Shown here: one piece after another, positions 22,510 through 34,937 of the stretch
Layout: each line of letters begins with the position of its first letter
How positions within the stretch are numbered: position 1 is the stretch's first letter
NCBI GenBank assembly: GCA_037176845.1
Contig: JAYKXP010000022.1
Coordinates: 310,001 to 374,000 of the forward strand
Reading direction: 5' to 3'
DNA length: 64,000 nt
Source: Paramarasmius palmivorus
Lineage: Eukaryota; Basidiomycota; Agaricomycetes; Agaricales; Marasmiaceae
Translations under genes and position numbers: made by a program
Notes under the pieces: model-generated
What the model saw: only the letters and a program-made list of their open reading frames with translations
What the model was told of the DNA's origin: nothing
Databases searched by the model: none

Positions 22510-22578
22510 CAATGCGACTGATAGTACGTTCCATCCCTCGTTTCCAAGTCATACGATGCTAACAACTATTCTACCTAG

Positions 22579-23627
22579 TTTATTATCGCCCGGCCCCTCT
22601 ATGGTCCATATGCCTTATCATTTTTTTGGGCCAGCGAACTGGATACCCCTTCATTTCACCCTTCCATCTCCTGATGAGCTTTTGCTCTCAGCAGATTCTT
22701 TTCGTATGCCCTATGCCCAATCATGGCCAACTGGATTGGCGCGTTTCAATCTCCCAAGCTTATGTATTATGACCTTCTCTTTTCTTTTTTACTTATTCGA
22801 TATTTATCTGGCTTGTATTTGTCTCTTTACTGCTATTTCAATGATGTTTTCTTGTCTCTCCATCCATGGACGAATTACATCCTGTCCTTGTGTGCGTTCA
22901 TCGTCCATATTATATCGCATGCATCATGATGGTGCATGTCAGAACATTCTTTGTTCAATAAATGCGGCAAGACAAAGCAAGACAAACGCACCATGAGCCA
23001 GTGTCCAAAGATTCGACGGCATTTGCGGATAGGATATCGTCAGGCTGTAGTTCCGTCCGCCATTGTCGCTGCCTTGCTCCATGACGGCCTTGTTGTCCAG
23101 AAGCTGGTCCGGGAGATCGGAGGAAATCCTTATGAGTCACTAGCTGTTGTAGCTTGATAGGATAGATGTTTACGAACGGATCTGGTCAGGGAGATAGAAT
23201 CGAGAGTCGTAATTCCCAGTCAGCGTTGCACATACCTTCGAACTGGAAAGCGTTGGAGTGAATTGGTACCCTGTTTCATCATTTGAACCGTAGAGACGGG
23301 AAAGGCGTTCTTGCAAGAGAAACTGACGTGGAGTTAGACGCGTAGACTAGTAGCGACACATCTACGTCAACCCCGAGACTGGAGGTGGTCCGTGACATTT
23401 TGATTCATCATCCATGGAATCCCAAGACCTTAGGACGAGCTTCAGAATTTGAAGAGAGGAAAGTGGTTGTGGTAGTTGCGAGTCAAGAGTGTCCGTGTGA
23501 CATCCCCGTGACCGTCGCGTTTTACAACGTGTTCGGCAGCCGGCAACAAACCGGCAAACTCTGACCGACAACGCCAGCCACCTTTCCGTTTCGACAATCA
23601 GGCATGTAAAATGGTAGCAATACATAA
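22579..23627. other. 3' region of pheromone 1 and intergenic stretch
   Basis: The first part is pyrimidine-rich and gives a long but featureless plus-strand frame, read here as 3' untranslated sequence. 23480-23560 is a copy of the dispersed repeat also seen at 17.4 and 60.1 kb. No gene could be supported. Confidence 0.4.
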
Positions 23628-25178
23628 CTATACACGGAGGTACTGGTGCTCATTCCCACATCCAAGGGAAGACTTTCTATCACCATTTTCATGCAAGTCC
23701 GCTACCACGTCCACGGTTGATAACCGAGTTTCCGAATTCGAGTGGAGAGGAGCTTCGTTTTGGTCGGCCAAGGTCAAATCGGTAGGGACAGTTGCTCGAA
23801 ACTCTATTTCCTCGCTCATAGTTCCAGCGTGTAAAGTCATGACGTCCTCCGTCTCGATCGACAACCCAAGGCCAACGCGAACCATGATTAATAGAGGAGC
23901 GAGTGCCTGCCCGGCAAGAGTTTTGTTTAGCCTCGACACCGAAGAATCAGGGAGGAGCCCTTACATATATTTGAGGAAGCAAAGCCGCGAATATTGGAAT
24001 AGCTTGTCTATTACTGTCCACTGTTGAGATGGCGAAAGCAATCAAAACGACGGGCACAATCATCCCGGATTCTAGCCTTGGTATTGTCATTGGTCAGTCT
24101 TGATCAGAAGACAAAGCCGCTCCTACTGACATTATCGCGACGATGTGATTGTACCTCCTGGTACTGGCCCTTCGCTGCCTCAATCTCTGCAGCTGTCGAG
24201 TGGTCCACCAAATCCTGCTGGCTTGTAAAAGGACGTCATTACATAGAGATACCCAAAGTGAGAAAAATGTTACCGATAAGAATAGTCAATAACGTATCGG
24301 CGAGCATGCTCAGCAACGCTGCAACGATGTCAGAAGTCTTCTGACGATCTAGAGCTTCTGTATATTCTGGAGAGTCGGTACCCTTGACCAAGTGCCGTGG
24401 AGCATGGACATAAGCGGGGACTACGAGAGCATAGAAAATGACTGGTGCACGGAACGTCAACTCCAAGAATTGAATCGTGACCGAAACAATATTTACTTGT
24501 CTCGCCGAAGACCATCAAGGTCGGTAGCGCAATGATCTTGAGACTGCGGTTCCAGATATGATAGCAACGATTTGCCTATCGCAGGACGCTCAGTATCGAG
24601 GGTGAGACAGAAAGTGAGCACAACACAAACCAGGATTGCAAATGAGGTCATCCTGAGAAGGATAAATCAGAGAAATTTTTCGGGAGACATGCAGACGAGT
24701 ATACATACACTACAAGCTGCAGAACTATCAGGTTCACAGTGCTATAGCCAGGAGCGTACATGAGTGCTGAGAGCCCGATCGCTCGAAACGAACATACTTT
24801 GACGCGCTTGCATCTACACCATTTATGGTCTGACCTTTCGTGGTCATCCGCATCGCCGCCACAGCCTGTAACGTATTGAGAGTTGCCTCAATAGTGATGA
24901 ATACGAAGAGTAAAACAGTCATGATAGTATGATAGACGTTGCCCCGTTCGCCTTTTCGTCTTTGTAGGAGGAACATACTAACGCCGAACAATACAGTGTT
25001 ACCACCTAGAAAGATGTGAGGCACTGGACGAGTCCCTGTTGTTGAACATGTTTACCATATACAAGTAACTGGATCTATGGTGAATATGAGTCGGTAAGTC
25101 TTGATAAGGACCTTGGAGATCGGAACGTACGCAGGCTGTCACCAGGAGCAGTTCAGGAACTGTTAGATTTGGGGACAT
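23628..25178 (-). CDS. 7-TM protein of the local Agaricomycete family (member 3)
   Basis: Starts MSPNLTVPELLLVTAC (25178-25131), then microexon IQLLVYG and NTVLFGVSMFLLQRRKGERG. TM2 ends IEATLNTLQAVAAMRM, TM3 ends NRCYHIWNRSLKIIALP, TM5 ends RIWWTTRQLQRLRQRRAS, and TM6 has LESGMIVPVVLIAFAI. The last exon reads ALAPLLIMVRVGLGLSIETE with a 90-residue polar tail. All junctions are in phase. It belongs with members 1 and 2 (MP/MS-x-LTVPELLL starts), while its position puts it between STE3 receptor 1 and the member 4-6 cluster. Confidence 0.83.
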
Positions 25179-27425
25179 CGTTCGGAAGGCCCTGGGAGGC
25201 CCCGCGCAATCGTCCAGCAATTTGTCGTGTTGAGCTTGTCGCTTGTTGATCCCAAGGCCGCATTCGATTCCACACCCTTGAATATGCGTATATATATGTC
25301 GCTTCTCCCACGAGATGAATTGATTGAACCGACTCGGTACCAGCATGCAACCAGTATGTTTGACGTCGAGGCTATACGTTCTGCCAAGGGAATCAATTTT
25401 ATGATCATCGGCACATGGAGATCCCTCGTCAGAGTTTGCCATAGACTTCTCGGTAAAAGCTGTATGTGACAAGGAAAGCTGTCATTGCCGCCGTTCGATT
25501 GGAATATAATGTACGTACCAGTGGAATAAGCCAAGCCCCAGCATTCGTTTTAATCGAGACAAGGATTTAGTGAGAATAGGTATTGCGGACGACGCTGCGA
25601 TGATGATCAACGTCTACATCAGCCTTGACAATGACAAATTTTCAAGGCAACGCTGATAGCAGCGAATCCGACTGACGGATGGTACCTGAGCCAGTTGATT
25701 AGAGAATCGCCCCCCGCCACGGAGATGAGGGAACCCCTGTGCGCCGGGATTGAAAGCAGCTGAAACGCATGTCCTGTAGACCTTTGGCGCTCTACCATTC
25801 AGCTCCGACGGCGCCGCGTCACCAAGCCGTAGCTACAGCCGTTGACGAACAAGTAGAAAAGTAAAACCAATAAAGGTTTGGTCTTACTAATGCCGCCACA
25901 ATCAGCACTAATTGGTTACGTTCGTGTTCGAGGAATTTCCACGTACAGAAGATTGGAGTTTTGAACAATAATGGCGGTGGCGTGCCGATAAGCTGCGCAA
26001 ACAGTACTCCGAGTCAACCCTGGGTCAAGCCTGCAACTACTTATTATGTATCAACTAAGACCGGTCATAGCTGGAAAGGGTGAAGACGAACCTGATAACG
26101 AGACGATTGTTCAATAATTCCTTGAATCCGACGCCAAAAATGGGTCGAAAAGAATCGTATGGGTCAGAATCCGAGCTGATATCGTAGGCAAGAAATACCA
26201 CGGAGGAAGTCCGCGTCTGGAAACCCTGGCGAGCATGTAGGTTCTTACGGTGAAATATGGAAAGGAGCGAGGGTACCGATCGATATTGAAAACAAAGAGG
26301 CTTCTGGGCATTTTTCAGTGGGGTGAGGGGCCACGGAAGAGAGTAGCAAACCATCTTCGTCAAAGAAAGTCGGAACAGCTTTGTGACTTGTAGTCGATGA
26401 AATACTATTAGTATATCCGAGAAACACTTCTGAGAAGTACAAAACAAAATAGTAATGAAAATGCTCACTGTCTCCTTTTGCTGCAACTAGTCCCACGTCG
26501 CACCAAATGACCGTGCTTCCCTGAAGGCATCAATTTCACCCTAGACCATCGTTTCTGTCGTTCTGCACGTTCTCGCCAGCGGAAAAGACGATAAAAAGTA
26601 CGATGTGCCGGTTATTCTATGGATACAACATGTTCGAAACAAGAATCCTCTTTGACTTCAGAGTCGACTCGGAAACGGGTTCTATTTCATGAAATTTACT
26701 CTAGGGTGGTAAGCCAGCATGGCGATCGACCTCCGAGTAGCGTTAACGTACCTAGTCATCCTATTCAGGGATCCTTCAGCGTTTCTTGTCACCGCTATGT
26801 CTCCGGAAGGGGCAAGGATGAAGATGGCAGGAGGAAGCGCGTCTTTCTAGTCTCTCCTAGTACAGAGTAATACAGTGACGATCACAAGGATGTACTGTAT
26901 AACGTCTGTTAGTTTCTTGTGAGACAGAACCGCGCCAGCGGGTTATTATGTAATATATAGTCTTGTTTGGCATTGGCCACTTGGTTCCTAACGCCGTTTC
27001 CAACAATAATGATACTTTGCATGGTCTGAAAGGTTCGCTCTCACAAGAAACTCACAGACTAGCGTCTTTCGCACGTGAGAAAAAAAATTGGCTCTCCCGA
27101 GTCCAGAAGCGTGACGGGCTAGTGCCAAGCCGTGTTTCTCTAAATCATGAACGTTGAACATTGAAATGAACATCCTAGCTAGTAACCCAACTGCTTGGAA
27201 TATTCGAACTGCAATAATATCCCATCTTCACAAGAGCTCAGACATTTAGTTTCGACAAATTGAACACAGAAACGAGTTCAATTTGTTCTCAAAGCAACGA
27301 AATCAGGGAACTCTTAGCCTGCAGTGTCGGCCTGCTACGTATAGTCACGATCCGGCGTGGGATGGGAATTATTTATACTATACTTTAAGCTTGCCCAGGC
27401 TAATAACAGACCAGTGTTCAATACT
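25179..27425. other. Gene-poor stretch with an unresolved minus-strand coding candidate
   Basis: Between about 25.52 and 26.5 kb the minus strand shows exon-like pieces with splice-like borders: FKTPIFCTWKFLEHERNQLV, then YRTCVSAAFNPGAQGFPHL, then TLIIIAASSAIPILTKSLSR. Frames at 26.05-26.5 kb (YDISSDSDPYDSFRPIFG) may be upstream exons. I could not join them into one confident protein or recognise a family. 26.6-27.4 kb has only short frames without motifs. Confidence 0.3.
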
Positions 27426-28952
27426 TCACTCTTTGGATTTCATGTACTCCCCGTCGAGCGTCACATCGCCATTGATCTGCGCCTCTGACGATGCCACACT
27501 CCGAATCCGCGATACAGTGACAGACACGGTCATTGGAGGCGACGCTTGCTCGACATCGTGGCCTGTTGTTCCGGCCTGCAACGTTATGTGGCTCCCTTTA
27601 GTGGTCAATCCGAGACCACCTCGTACCAAGATTAGTAGCGGTGCAAGTGCCTGCCCATTTCTGTCAACATACAACCATTCACTGCTTAAGAGCTCACGTA
27701 CGATCAGCTGAGGCAGACATGACCCAACGAGCCCAGCAGCTAATTGATTGTCAACTTGGGTGAACACGTCGAAGACGATGAGAGAGACGGGAATTATTAA
27801 TCCTGATTCAAGTCTAAGAGGGAAAAGATCAGGTAAGTCAATCCCTGCGTATGGACAAGGTAAAGCTAACGTCATTGCAATTACAGTGTTATATTTCTGT
27901 TGGATGGTAGGTGCACCTCGTCCGATGAGTTGACGCATTCGCCTCTTGATAGTCCATATTCTACCGGCTACAGTATCATGAGCATCGAATTGTGTAGATC
28001 GGACTTGATAATCACTCACCAATGAGAGCCGTCAACAATCCGTTCGTTACGGTGTTGAGCACAGTGACCACGTTTGAGAATGTAGTCATTTTCCTATTCC
28101 TAGTGGATGTTACACTTTGCACGCTCCCCCAAGATAGCTCAAAGAAGGTGGGTAGAGCCGCAATATACACACCTACAAAGGTTGAGCATTGACTAATAAC
28201 ACAAGTTCGTACAACTGACCCACGTCCGCAATAATGAACAATGCAGGGCCAACGATAACTTTCCAGTTACGGTTGTATATGACATAACATCGATAGAGCT
28301 GTGAAAGGTGCTTAGTATTAGTGATTACCTGCAAGCTAAAGTAACGTACGAGTATGATGAAAGCGGTAAGGCTAGCATCATTAGAGTGAGATGTGCTGTG
28401 GGAGCGGCCACAAAAAATGCTCACTCGATCAATTGAAGTCCAATGTAGAGAATGATGCTAAACCAAAGGAAATGAGTCAAAACCTGAGGTAAAAATAAGT
28501 GTGACTAACTTGCATGCTTTAAGGTCAATGCCACCAGTTGGGCTTGAGCCTGCTACGTCTTGGGTAGCGGACTCATTAGCAGCCTGAAGGATCAGGCTAT
28601 TGATCTGAAAGAGTTGTCCGACAATCAACGCAGTCTCTGCTACGGCGAGCATTGTCGCAAGACTGAACACGATGGAAGCTGATACCAAATGGAATATTGA
28701 GCTCCTGCTGAGTCCTTTTCGTTGACGAAGTAGATAAACGCCGGTTCCGAAGAGAACAGTATTGCTACCTAGCCACAACCAAAGCACAACGCGTTAATAT
28801 TGAACGACGTGCCTGAGTAGCGAGTAGAACGGGCACACCATAAAGGAGGATCTGAGCCTGTACACACAAATCAGAATAGATGAAAGCACTAGAGAAGTTA
28901 ACGCACACACCCATCCAACGAAAAAAACATGTACAAGGGGCACTGAGGGCAT
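27426..28952 (-). CDS. 7-TM protein of the local Agaricomycete family (member 4)
   Basis: Starts MPSVPLVHVFFVGW; microexon AQILLYG; then NTVLFGTGVYLLRQRKGLSR. The TM2-TM3 loop is long (NSLILQAANESATQDVAG). TM3 ends LYRCYVIYNRNWKVIVGP, followed by GVYIAALPTFFELSWGSV, a TM5 ending GRIWTIKRRMRQLIGRG, and ESGLIIPVSLIVFDVF. The last exon is ALAPLLILVRGGLGLTTK with tail end ASSEAQINGDVTLDGEYMK. With members 5 and 6 it forms a tight same-strand cluster with nearly the same tail motif (SEAQIN-D-GEY). Intact as read; function unknown. Confidence 0.84.
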
Positions 28953-29937
28953 GCTGAGGGGTCGTGTGTTGAAGTAGAATGCAGTCCCGGGCTGTTTTAT
29001 ATGCATTTGCGGTGATACCAATGTACCCTTTCCAGTCGCAGTCTTATCACAGTGGTATCATTACCTTCAAGGCAGTGCTGATATCCGAACACTTGATGTC
29101 TTCCGCATCGAGCATCAGCATCTTTAGAGTTCGCCGGAGAACTTGTCGTTATTCCGAAGTCGAACGGAGCACCCAGCAGATGTCTACTTATTTCTTCACT
29201 GAAGAAATTGGATGACCGGAGACATTGAGTATTTTCCTCGCATTGATAATATAAGGCGATTTGGCTCACCAAAAAAGCTGGTGCCCCATCTGGATCCAAC
29301 AGCCTTATCAACATCTGTTCCCATCGTCCATCCTTCTCCCGAAGCTGGGCTAAAACGTGATGCCACCAGAGATGCCTAGCCAACGAGCTGAACCCCCTGA
29401 TCGAGTAGTCACCAGCGAAGTGATACCCCGGCCGTCTACTGGAAAGGAATGGCGAGGGAATAGCTGCCGAATATCAAACAAATATCAAGGATGATGGATG
29501 ATGGACCAGAAGAGGCAGCCCGACTCCACAGAAACCGAGCTTCAACTACTTAGATGCAGCGACATGTCTATGCAACCTAAGAAACACACCCGTCTACTGT
29601 GTCATTGGTATACGGATGGAACTGAAGCTTGAAGCTTAAGATTGGGTTCTGGATGAAGATGAGTGACGATGCAAGGACAACGCTGCTTACATACGTAAGC
29701 TTACGCGGTGGGCACGATCCGATTTGTGATATCGACCGGCTCGGCTTGCACCGACAGACTAAGGCGCTTCATGTTTTCTCGCTCAAATGGGCAATAAACC
29801 AGGCCTCTGCAACCTCAACTTGTTATGTATAACGATGCCGCATGGAATGGAAATCATCGGTAGTACTGTACTTGCTTGGCTAGACTGATCGCGAACCAAC
29901 GTCAAAGCTTCCGCATAACATATACTTCAGTCTGGAT
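28953..29937. other. Upstream region of 7-TM member 4
   Basis: This contains a diverged version of the upstream sequence found before members 5 and 6 (GGGAATAGCTGCCGAATATC near 29456 against AATAGCTATCGAATATC in the other copies). No separate gene is supported. Confidence 0.4.
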
Positions 29938-31460
29938 TTACACGTACTCCCCGCCGGGCTTCACATCACGATTGATCTGTGCCTCTGACGATCCTACACT
30001 CGCCACACTCCTGGTCTGCGCAACTGTGACAGACACAGCCAATGGAGGCGAAAACACTTCTCCAGTGTCATGACTAGTCGCTTCGGCCTGCAGTGTCATA
30101 TGGCTGGCTTTGGTAGTCAAACCTAGTCCTGCTCGTACCAAAATCAAAAGTGGTGCAAGTACCTGCCAGGTTTCAGAAAGAGTCAGCATTGACAACGCAT
30201 ACGATCCATTCAAGAGTACGCACAAGCAACTGTGGCAGGCATGACGAAACAATCCCAGAAGCCGACATATTGCCAGTCTGGATAAAGACATTGTTCGCAA
30301 CGAGGGAAACGGGGATTATCAATCCCGACTCAAGCCTGGCAATGAGGTTCAAATGAGCCACAACCTACGTAGTGACGGGACGGACGAACGTCATCGCAAT
30401 CAATGTGTTATACTTTTGGTGGATACCAGGAGCTCCTTGTCCGACAAGCTGTCGCATTCGCCGCTTGATGATCCATATCTTTCCGGCTTTACTGCCGTTA
30501 GAATCAAGGTATGCAGCAAGCAGGCCAAATGGACATTACCAATGAGGATGGTCAATATGCCGTTTGATATCGTGTTGAGAATGGTGACCGCGTTTGAGAA
30601 TCGAGCCATTCTCCCATCCTCCATCGACGCTCCGCTCTGTAAGTTAGCCCAAAAGTTCTTAAAAAAGATAGGCAGGGCTGCACTGTACACTCCTGCAGCA
30701 AATCAGTGCTTTAGGATTACTAGTAACAGAATAGGAATGACTGACCCGTATCTGCAAGAATCAATAACACTGGGCCAACGATAATCTTCCAGTTACGGTT
30801 GTATATCATATAACACCGGTAAAGCTACAAAAAGGCGTTTAATGTTAACCAATTGCACGAAAATCTAAGCAACGTACGAGAATGAGAAAAGCCGTCAGAC
30901 TAGGATCTTCAAAGTGAGAAGTCTCAATGCAGAGATACGAAAGCACTCACTCAATTAGTTGAATGCCAATAAAGAGGATAGTGCTGAACGAAGGGAGGTG
31001 AGTTGAAGTTGAAACCTATGGTATAAACGAACAACCACTGACTTGCACACCTTCAAGTCAATTCCTCCACTGGCGGTTGTACCTTCAAGTACACCGTGAT
31101 TTGTAACATGTTCAAGTTGAAAAAGTTGTCCAACAACCAACGCAGTCTCAACTACGGCGAGCATTGTTGCGAAACCGAACAGAATGGAAGCCGAGACGAA
31201 GTGGATGATTGTACTCCTGCCAGATCCCTTCCGCTGGCGTAGTAGATAGACGCCAGTGCCGAAAAGAACAACATTGCCACCTAAGTGACCCCGAAGCGAT
31301 AGTTAGATCTGGATGCCAAGTGAACAATGGGAACAGAGCGAGCAGACCATAAAGCAGGATATGAACCTGTGGATAGTAGGTGAGGTTATCGCGAGGACAT
31401 TGCAGTCGACCTACATACCCATCCAACAAAAAAGATATACACGAAAGGCGCTGAAGGCAT
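29938..31460 (-). CDS. 7-TM protein of the local Agaricomycete family (member 5)
   Basis: Starts MPSAPFVYIFFVGW, microexon VHILLYG, then NVVLFGTGVYLLRQRKGSGR. The TM2-TM3 loop contains HVTNHGVLEGTTASGGIDLK. TM3 ends LYRCYMIYNRNWKIIVGP, TM5 ends GKIWIIKRRMRQLVGQG, TM6 has LESGLIIPVSLVANNVF, and the tail ends SSEAQINRDVKPGGEYV. Exons splice in frame throughout. It is closest to members 4 and 6; the ladder of shared introns, tails and upstream sequence points to recent tandem duplication. Confidence 0.84.
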
Positions 31461-32296
31461 ACTGGGGCCCGTGTCTGAAGGGGCTCGTAGGATGCGTCTT
31501 GACAGCGTCCCCGGCTCTTTAATACCTGCGGTGGCGCTGTGATGAAAGCCGGGAGAGTCATACAGGATGCACCTCTGAATTGTGACTTGATTGTGACGCC
31601 AACAAAAGATTTCCTGATGCCCTGTCAGCGAAGACCTTGATCATCGACATCGGCATCCTTGGATAAGAGGACAGCAAATGACATAGAAACAGTTGAATGG
31701 AACATCGGTAGAGTACCGGGCGCAGAGCGTTGACTGCAAGTTGTTGGCCATCCCTACTCGGTATGTGCGGTTGAGCGTGTCCTGGCGAAAGTTAGCCATT
31801 CCGGAGATGGAAGTTATGCTGTTCCCACTCACCAAATGACCTGCCATCCGCTCGCATCAACATCACCTGTTCCCGCCTCTCAGGTCTCTTCCAGAAGCTT
31901 AGCCAACCTGATTCTACCAGAGATATAGCCTATAAAAAGGTTCGGACCCGTTGTTCATGGATCCGACGATTTGGCATTTCGGCTGTTGAGTGGGAAGCAA
32001 CAGCAAGGAAATAGCTATCGAATATCACCTATGATGAACATGGTGATAGATCAAGCTCAAGGCGAATGTGGTGCAATCTGGGAAGATATGCCCTCTTGTG
32101 CACAAGAATCGGAACAGCGACTCTAAAACGGGCTTGAGCTCCTTGTCTAGGTAGTGGCAAATAAATACGACGTACATCCAGCGCGAGAGAATTGCCTGAT
32201 ACTGCTGAATCGCTCAATGACCGAGTAGAACCGACCTTATAGTTGGAAAGGCTGATGCACTGATGCATGATGAAGGTCGTGATGGTGCAAAAGGCA
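31461..32296. repeat. Upstream region of member 5 with a segmental-duplication copy
   Basis: 31941-32291 is closely similar to 35668-36012, the region upstream of member 6, with runs such as CCCTCTTGTGCACAAGAATC and GGTAGTGGCAAATAAATACG identical in both. The similarity ends where the inverted-repeat element begins at 32297. Confidence 0.7.
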
Positions 32297-32978
32297 GGCG
32301 GTAAGCGGAAACAAGCTCCTTCCTTTTTCGGTTGACAGCTCTTGACAGCCGTGCCTCAATTGCGTCACACTTGTAACTTACAATTACTATTAGTGGAAAC
32401 TACGCCTGAATGGAATCCGACTCCTGGCGTTTTGAGGCCTTTGCCTGAGAGGGTGATATGAGATCTGGGTATATTCCTTCCGTCGGCTGGATCATGTCGG
32501 TGTTGCTAAGTTTGTATGCTCATTGCTGGGGTATGGCCGGAGGGCAGGTCTATCCTTGCAATTCTTCACGGAAAGTTCCGGACTCGGCAACATCATCCAG
32601 CTTGAACTCTACCTCGGCGAGAAATGCTAATCGGAGCGAGATTTGGGGGGTAATTGAATGTGATGGAGTAGGCAGGCTCTGGTGTGCCGTTCAACGTGTT
32701 GCGTAGATGTGGGTGCTTCCAGATTCTCTTGTACAATGGGACTCTGGCATAAGGATCAGCATAAATCTTGCCGTTAGCGGCTTCGGCTGAGGAAACGTGA
32801 GCGAATCGGATCGGTCGTACTTTAGATTTGTTCTGACGCATGTCCGGCATTTGCAAGCAGATTGAAGTGGCAGAGGTGAAAAGAATCACTGTACATTACA
32901 GGACACAGTCCAGAGGGCTTTCGGTCCTGTCAAAAGCTGTCAACCGAAAAAGGAAGAAGCTTGTTTCTGCTTACCGCC
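32297..32978. mobile_element. Foldback (MITE-like) element with inverted repeats of about 53 bases
   Basis: 32297-32349 begins GGCGGTAAGCGGAAACAAGC and 32926-32978 is its inverted complement with a few mismatches, sharing CTTCCTTTTTCGGTTGACAG. The 576-base interior has no transposase. It has a minus-strand frame (YARVPLYKRIWKHPHLRNTL) that may be captured or fortuitous. It sits exactly at the end of the duplicated segment upstream of member 5. Size and structure fit a non-autonomous DNA transposon; a clear target duplication was not seen. Confidence 0.7.
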
Positions 32979-33499
32979 CGCACAAAACGGAATCGACGTT
33001 GCTTCGTACACATCAATTGTAGAGATCCGTAGCGTGTAGCATTATTCTGCCTGTATACATGTAGTACGGAACCCTGCACCGATCAGGAACGGTCCATAGC
33101 AGGTAATTCAAAAGTTCAAAAGTTCAGTTACTCCCGCCGCACGATTAGCAATCATGGATCATGGATGCAGAGCTCCCCACGAATCGGGAGCGGATGCCAG
33201 AGGCGTCGTCCTTGGGTCATACTGTGTCGTAGCATAATGAATAATTTTATCGTGCAGCGCACTCCCCTGTTGAGTCCTGTCCTCTTCTTCCGTGCAGAAT
33301 TGAGCTGAAGAACGTCTAATAGCCAGCCTCATTCGTCATGAAGGCGTCATGAAGGCGTCCGACATCTCCACCCACCCAACCGTCTCACTACACTGATTTC
33401 CCTCTCCCCGTTGCGACACCTCTGGAGTTGTCATACTTCCTTCTTACAGGATCACTATGCGTCCCAGCATCTGCATAGCATATATTTCAGTCTTTGGAT
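32979..33499. other. Intergenic stretch downstream of 7-TM member 6
   Basis: It contains a small tandem duplication (CGTCATGAAGG twice near 33335-33356). No gene supported. Confidence 0.4.
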
Positions 33500-34937
33500 T
33501 TACACGTACTCCCCGTTGGGCTTCACATCACTATTGATTTGTGCCTCTGACGATGCCACACTCCGCGTTTGCACCACAGCGACCGACACGGCCAATGGAG
33601 GTGACAGCACTTGCCCAACATCGTGACTAGCCGTTTCGGCCTGCAACGTTATATGGCTTCCCTTGGTGGCCAACCCGAGACCGCCTCGTACCAAAAACAG
33701 AAGCGGTGCTAACGCCTGGCAGGTTTTCAAAGTCAGGAAGGAAGTACTATCAATTGAAGAGTTTACGCACAATCACTTGCGGCACACAGGAGGAAACAAT
33801 TCCGGCGGGTAATAATCTGCCAGTCTGGATAAGGACATCCTGGATGATGAGAGAGATAGGACTTATTAATCCTGATTCAATCCTGAAAGAGAGGTTCTAC
33901 TGAGCCGTCCCTGCAAAGAGATAAAGAAAGCTAACGTCATTGCAATCACAGCATCGTATTTCTGGTAGATGGCAGGGGCACCTCGTCCTATGAGCTGTCT
34001 CATCCGCTTTTTGATGGTCCAAACTCTACCAGCTACAGTATATTCACATCGGACAGCCTAACTCGGAGTCAAGAAACGCTCACCAATGAGGGCCGTCAAC
34101 AACCCGTGTGCTACGATACTGAGCACGGTGGCCACATTTGCAACCATCATCATTGATCTATTCTTCGTCGAGCCTTCGCTTTGTACGTTCGCCCATGATA
34201 CCTCGACCAGCGCAGGTAAAGTTGCAAAATACACCCCTGCAAAATATCATTATCAGTAATAACATTGATACGAACGACTGACCCACGTCCGCAAGAATGA
34301 GCAATGCTGGGACAACAATAATTTTCCAGCTACGGTTATATATAACATAGCAACGGTAAAGCTTTGAAAGATGTTCAGTATCGACCGAGTGCATTCAAGC
34401 CAAAGTAACGTACGAATATGATTAAAGCGGCGAGACTAGGATGTCTAAAATGAGAAGGGACAGCGGTGGTTGAGCAGGAATCACTCACTCAATCAGGTGA
34501 GCCCCAACGAAGAGAATCACGCTTAGTGACCAGAATTGAGTGAAAATATGGCAGGGACAAGCAGTCACTAACTTGCACGCTCTCGAGTCAAGTGACGAGT
34601 TATTGAGCTGCCCGACAATTAGAACTGTCTGGGTCACGGCAAGCATCGTTGCGAGTCCAAACACAATAGAAGCCGACACGAGATGGATCGCTGTGCTCCT
34701 GGTGAATCCTTTTCGTTGGTGGACTAGATAAACACCTGTTCCATACAGAACAACATTGCCACCTGAGTAAGTGCGTTAAGTCCAGATGGCACGCCAACGG
34801 AGAGACAAGTGTAGGCACACCATAGAATAGGATTGCGGCCTGGATGTGAAGGTCAGGATACTATTCGAAGATGTTGCAGCCATTGTACATACCCATCCGA
34901 CAAAAAAAACATATACTAAGGGACTTGGTGAAGACAT
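33500..34937 (-). CDS. 7-TM protein of the local Agaricomycete family (member 6)
   Basis: Starts MSSPSPLVYVFFVGW, microexon AAILFYG, then NVVLYGTGVYLVHQRKGFTR. It has a shorter TM2-TM3 loop (GQLNNSSLDSRAC) than members 4 and 5. TM3 ends LYRCYVIYNRSWKIIVVP, TM5 ends GRVWTIKKRMRQLIGRG, TM6 has IESGLISPISLIIQDVL, and the tail ends SSEAQINSDVKPNGEYV. Splices are in phase; one acceptor is the less usual CAAAG. It is the last 7-TM gene before the pheromone 2/STE3 receptor 2 pair. Confidence 0.83.

Noticed and set aside
22418..22996. 192-codon plus-strand frame overlapping pheromone 1
   Set aside because: Overlaps a well-supported CaaX precursor in another frame and continues into its pyrimidine-rich 3' region.
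26480..26510. VIWCDV-like peptide suggesting a fourth STE3 receptor
   Set aside because: The motif stands alone; the neighbouring exons do not read as STE3 transmembrane segments.
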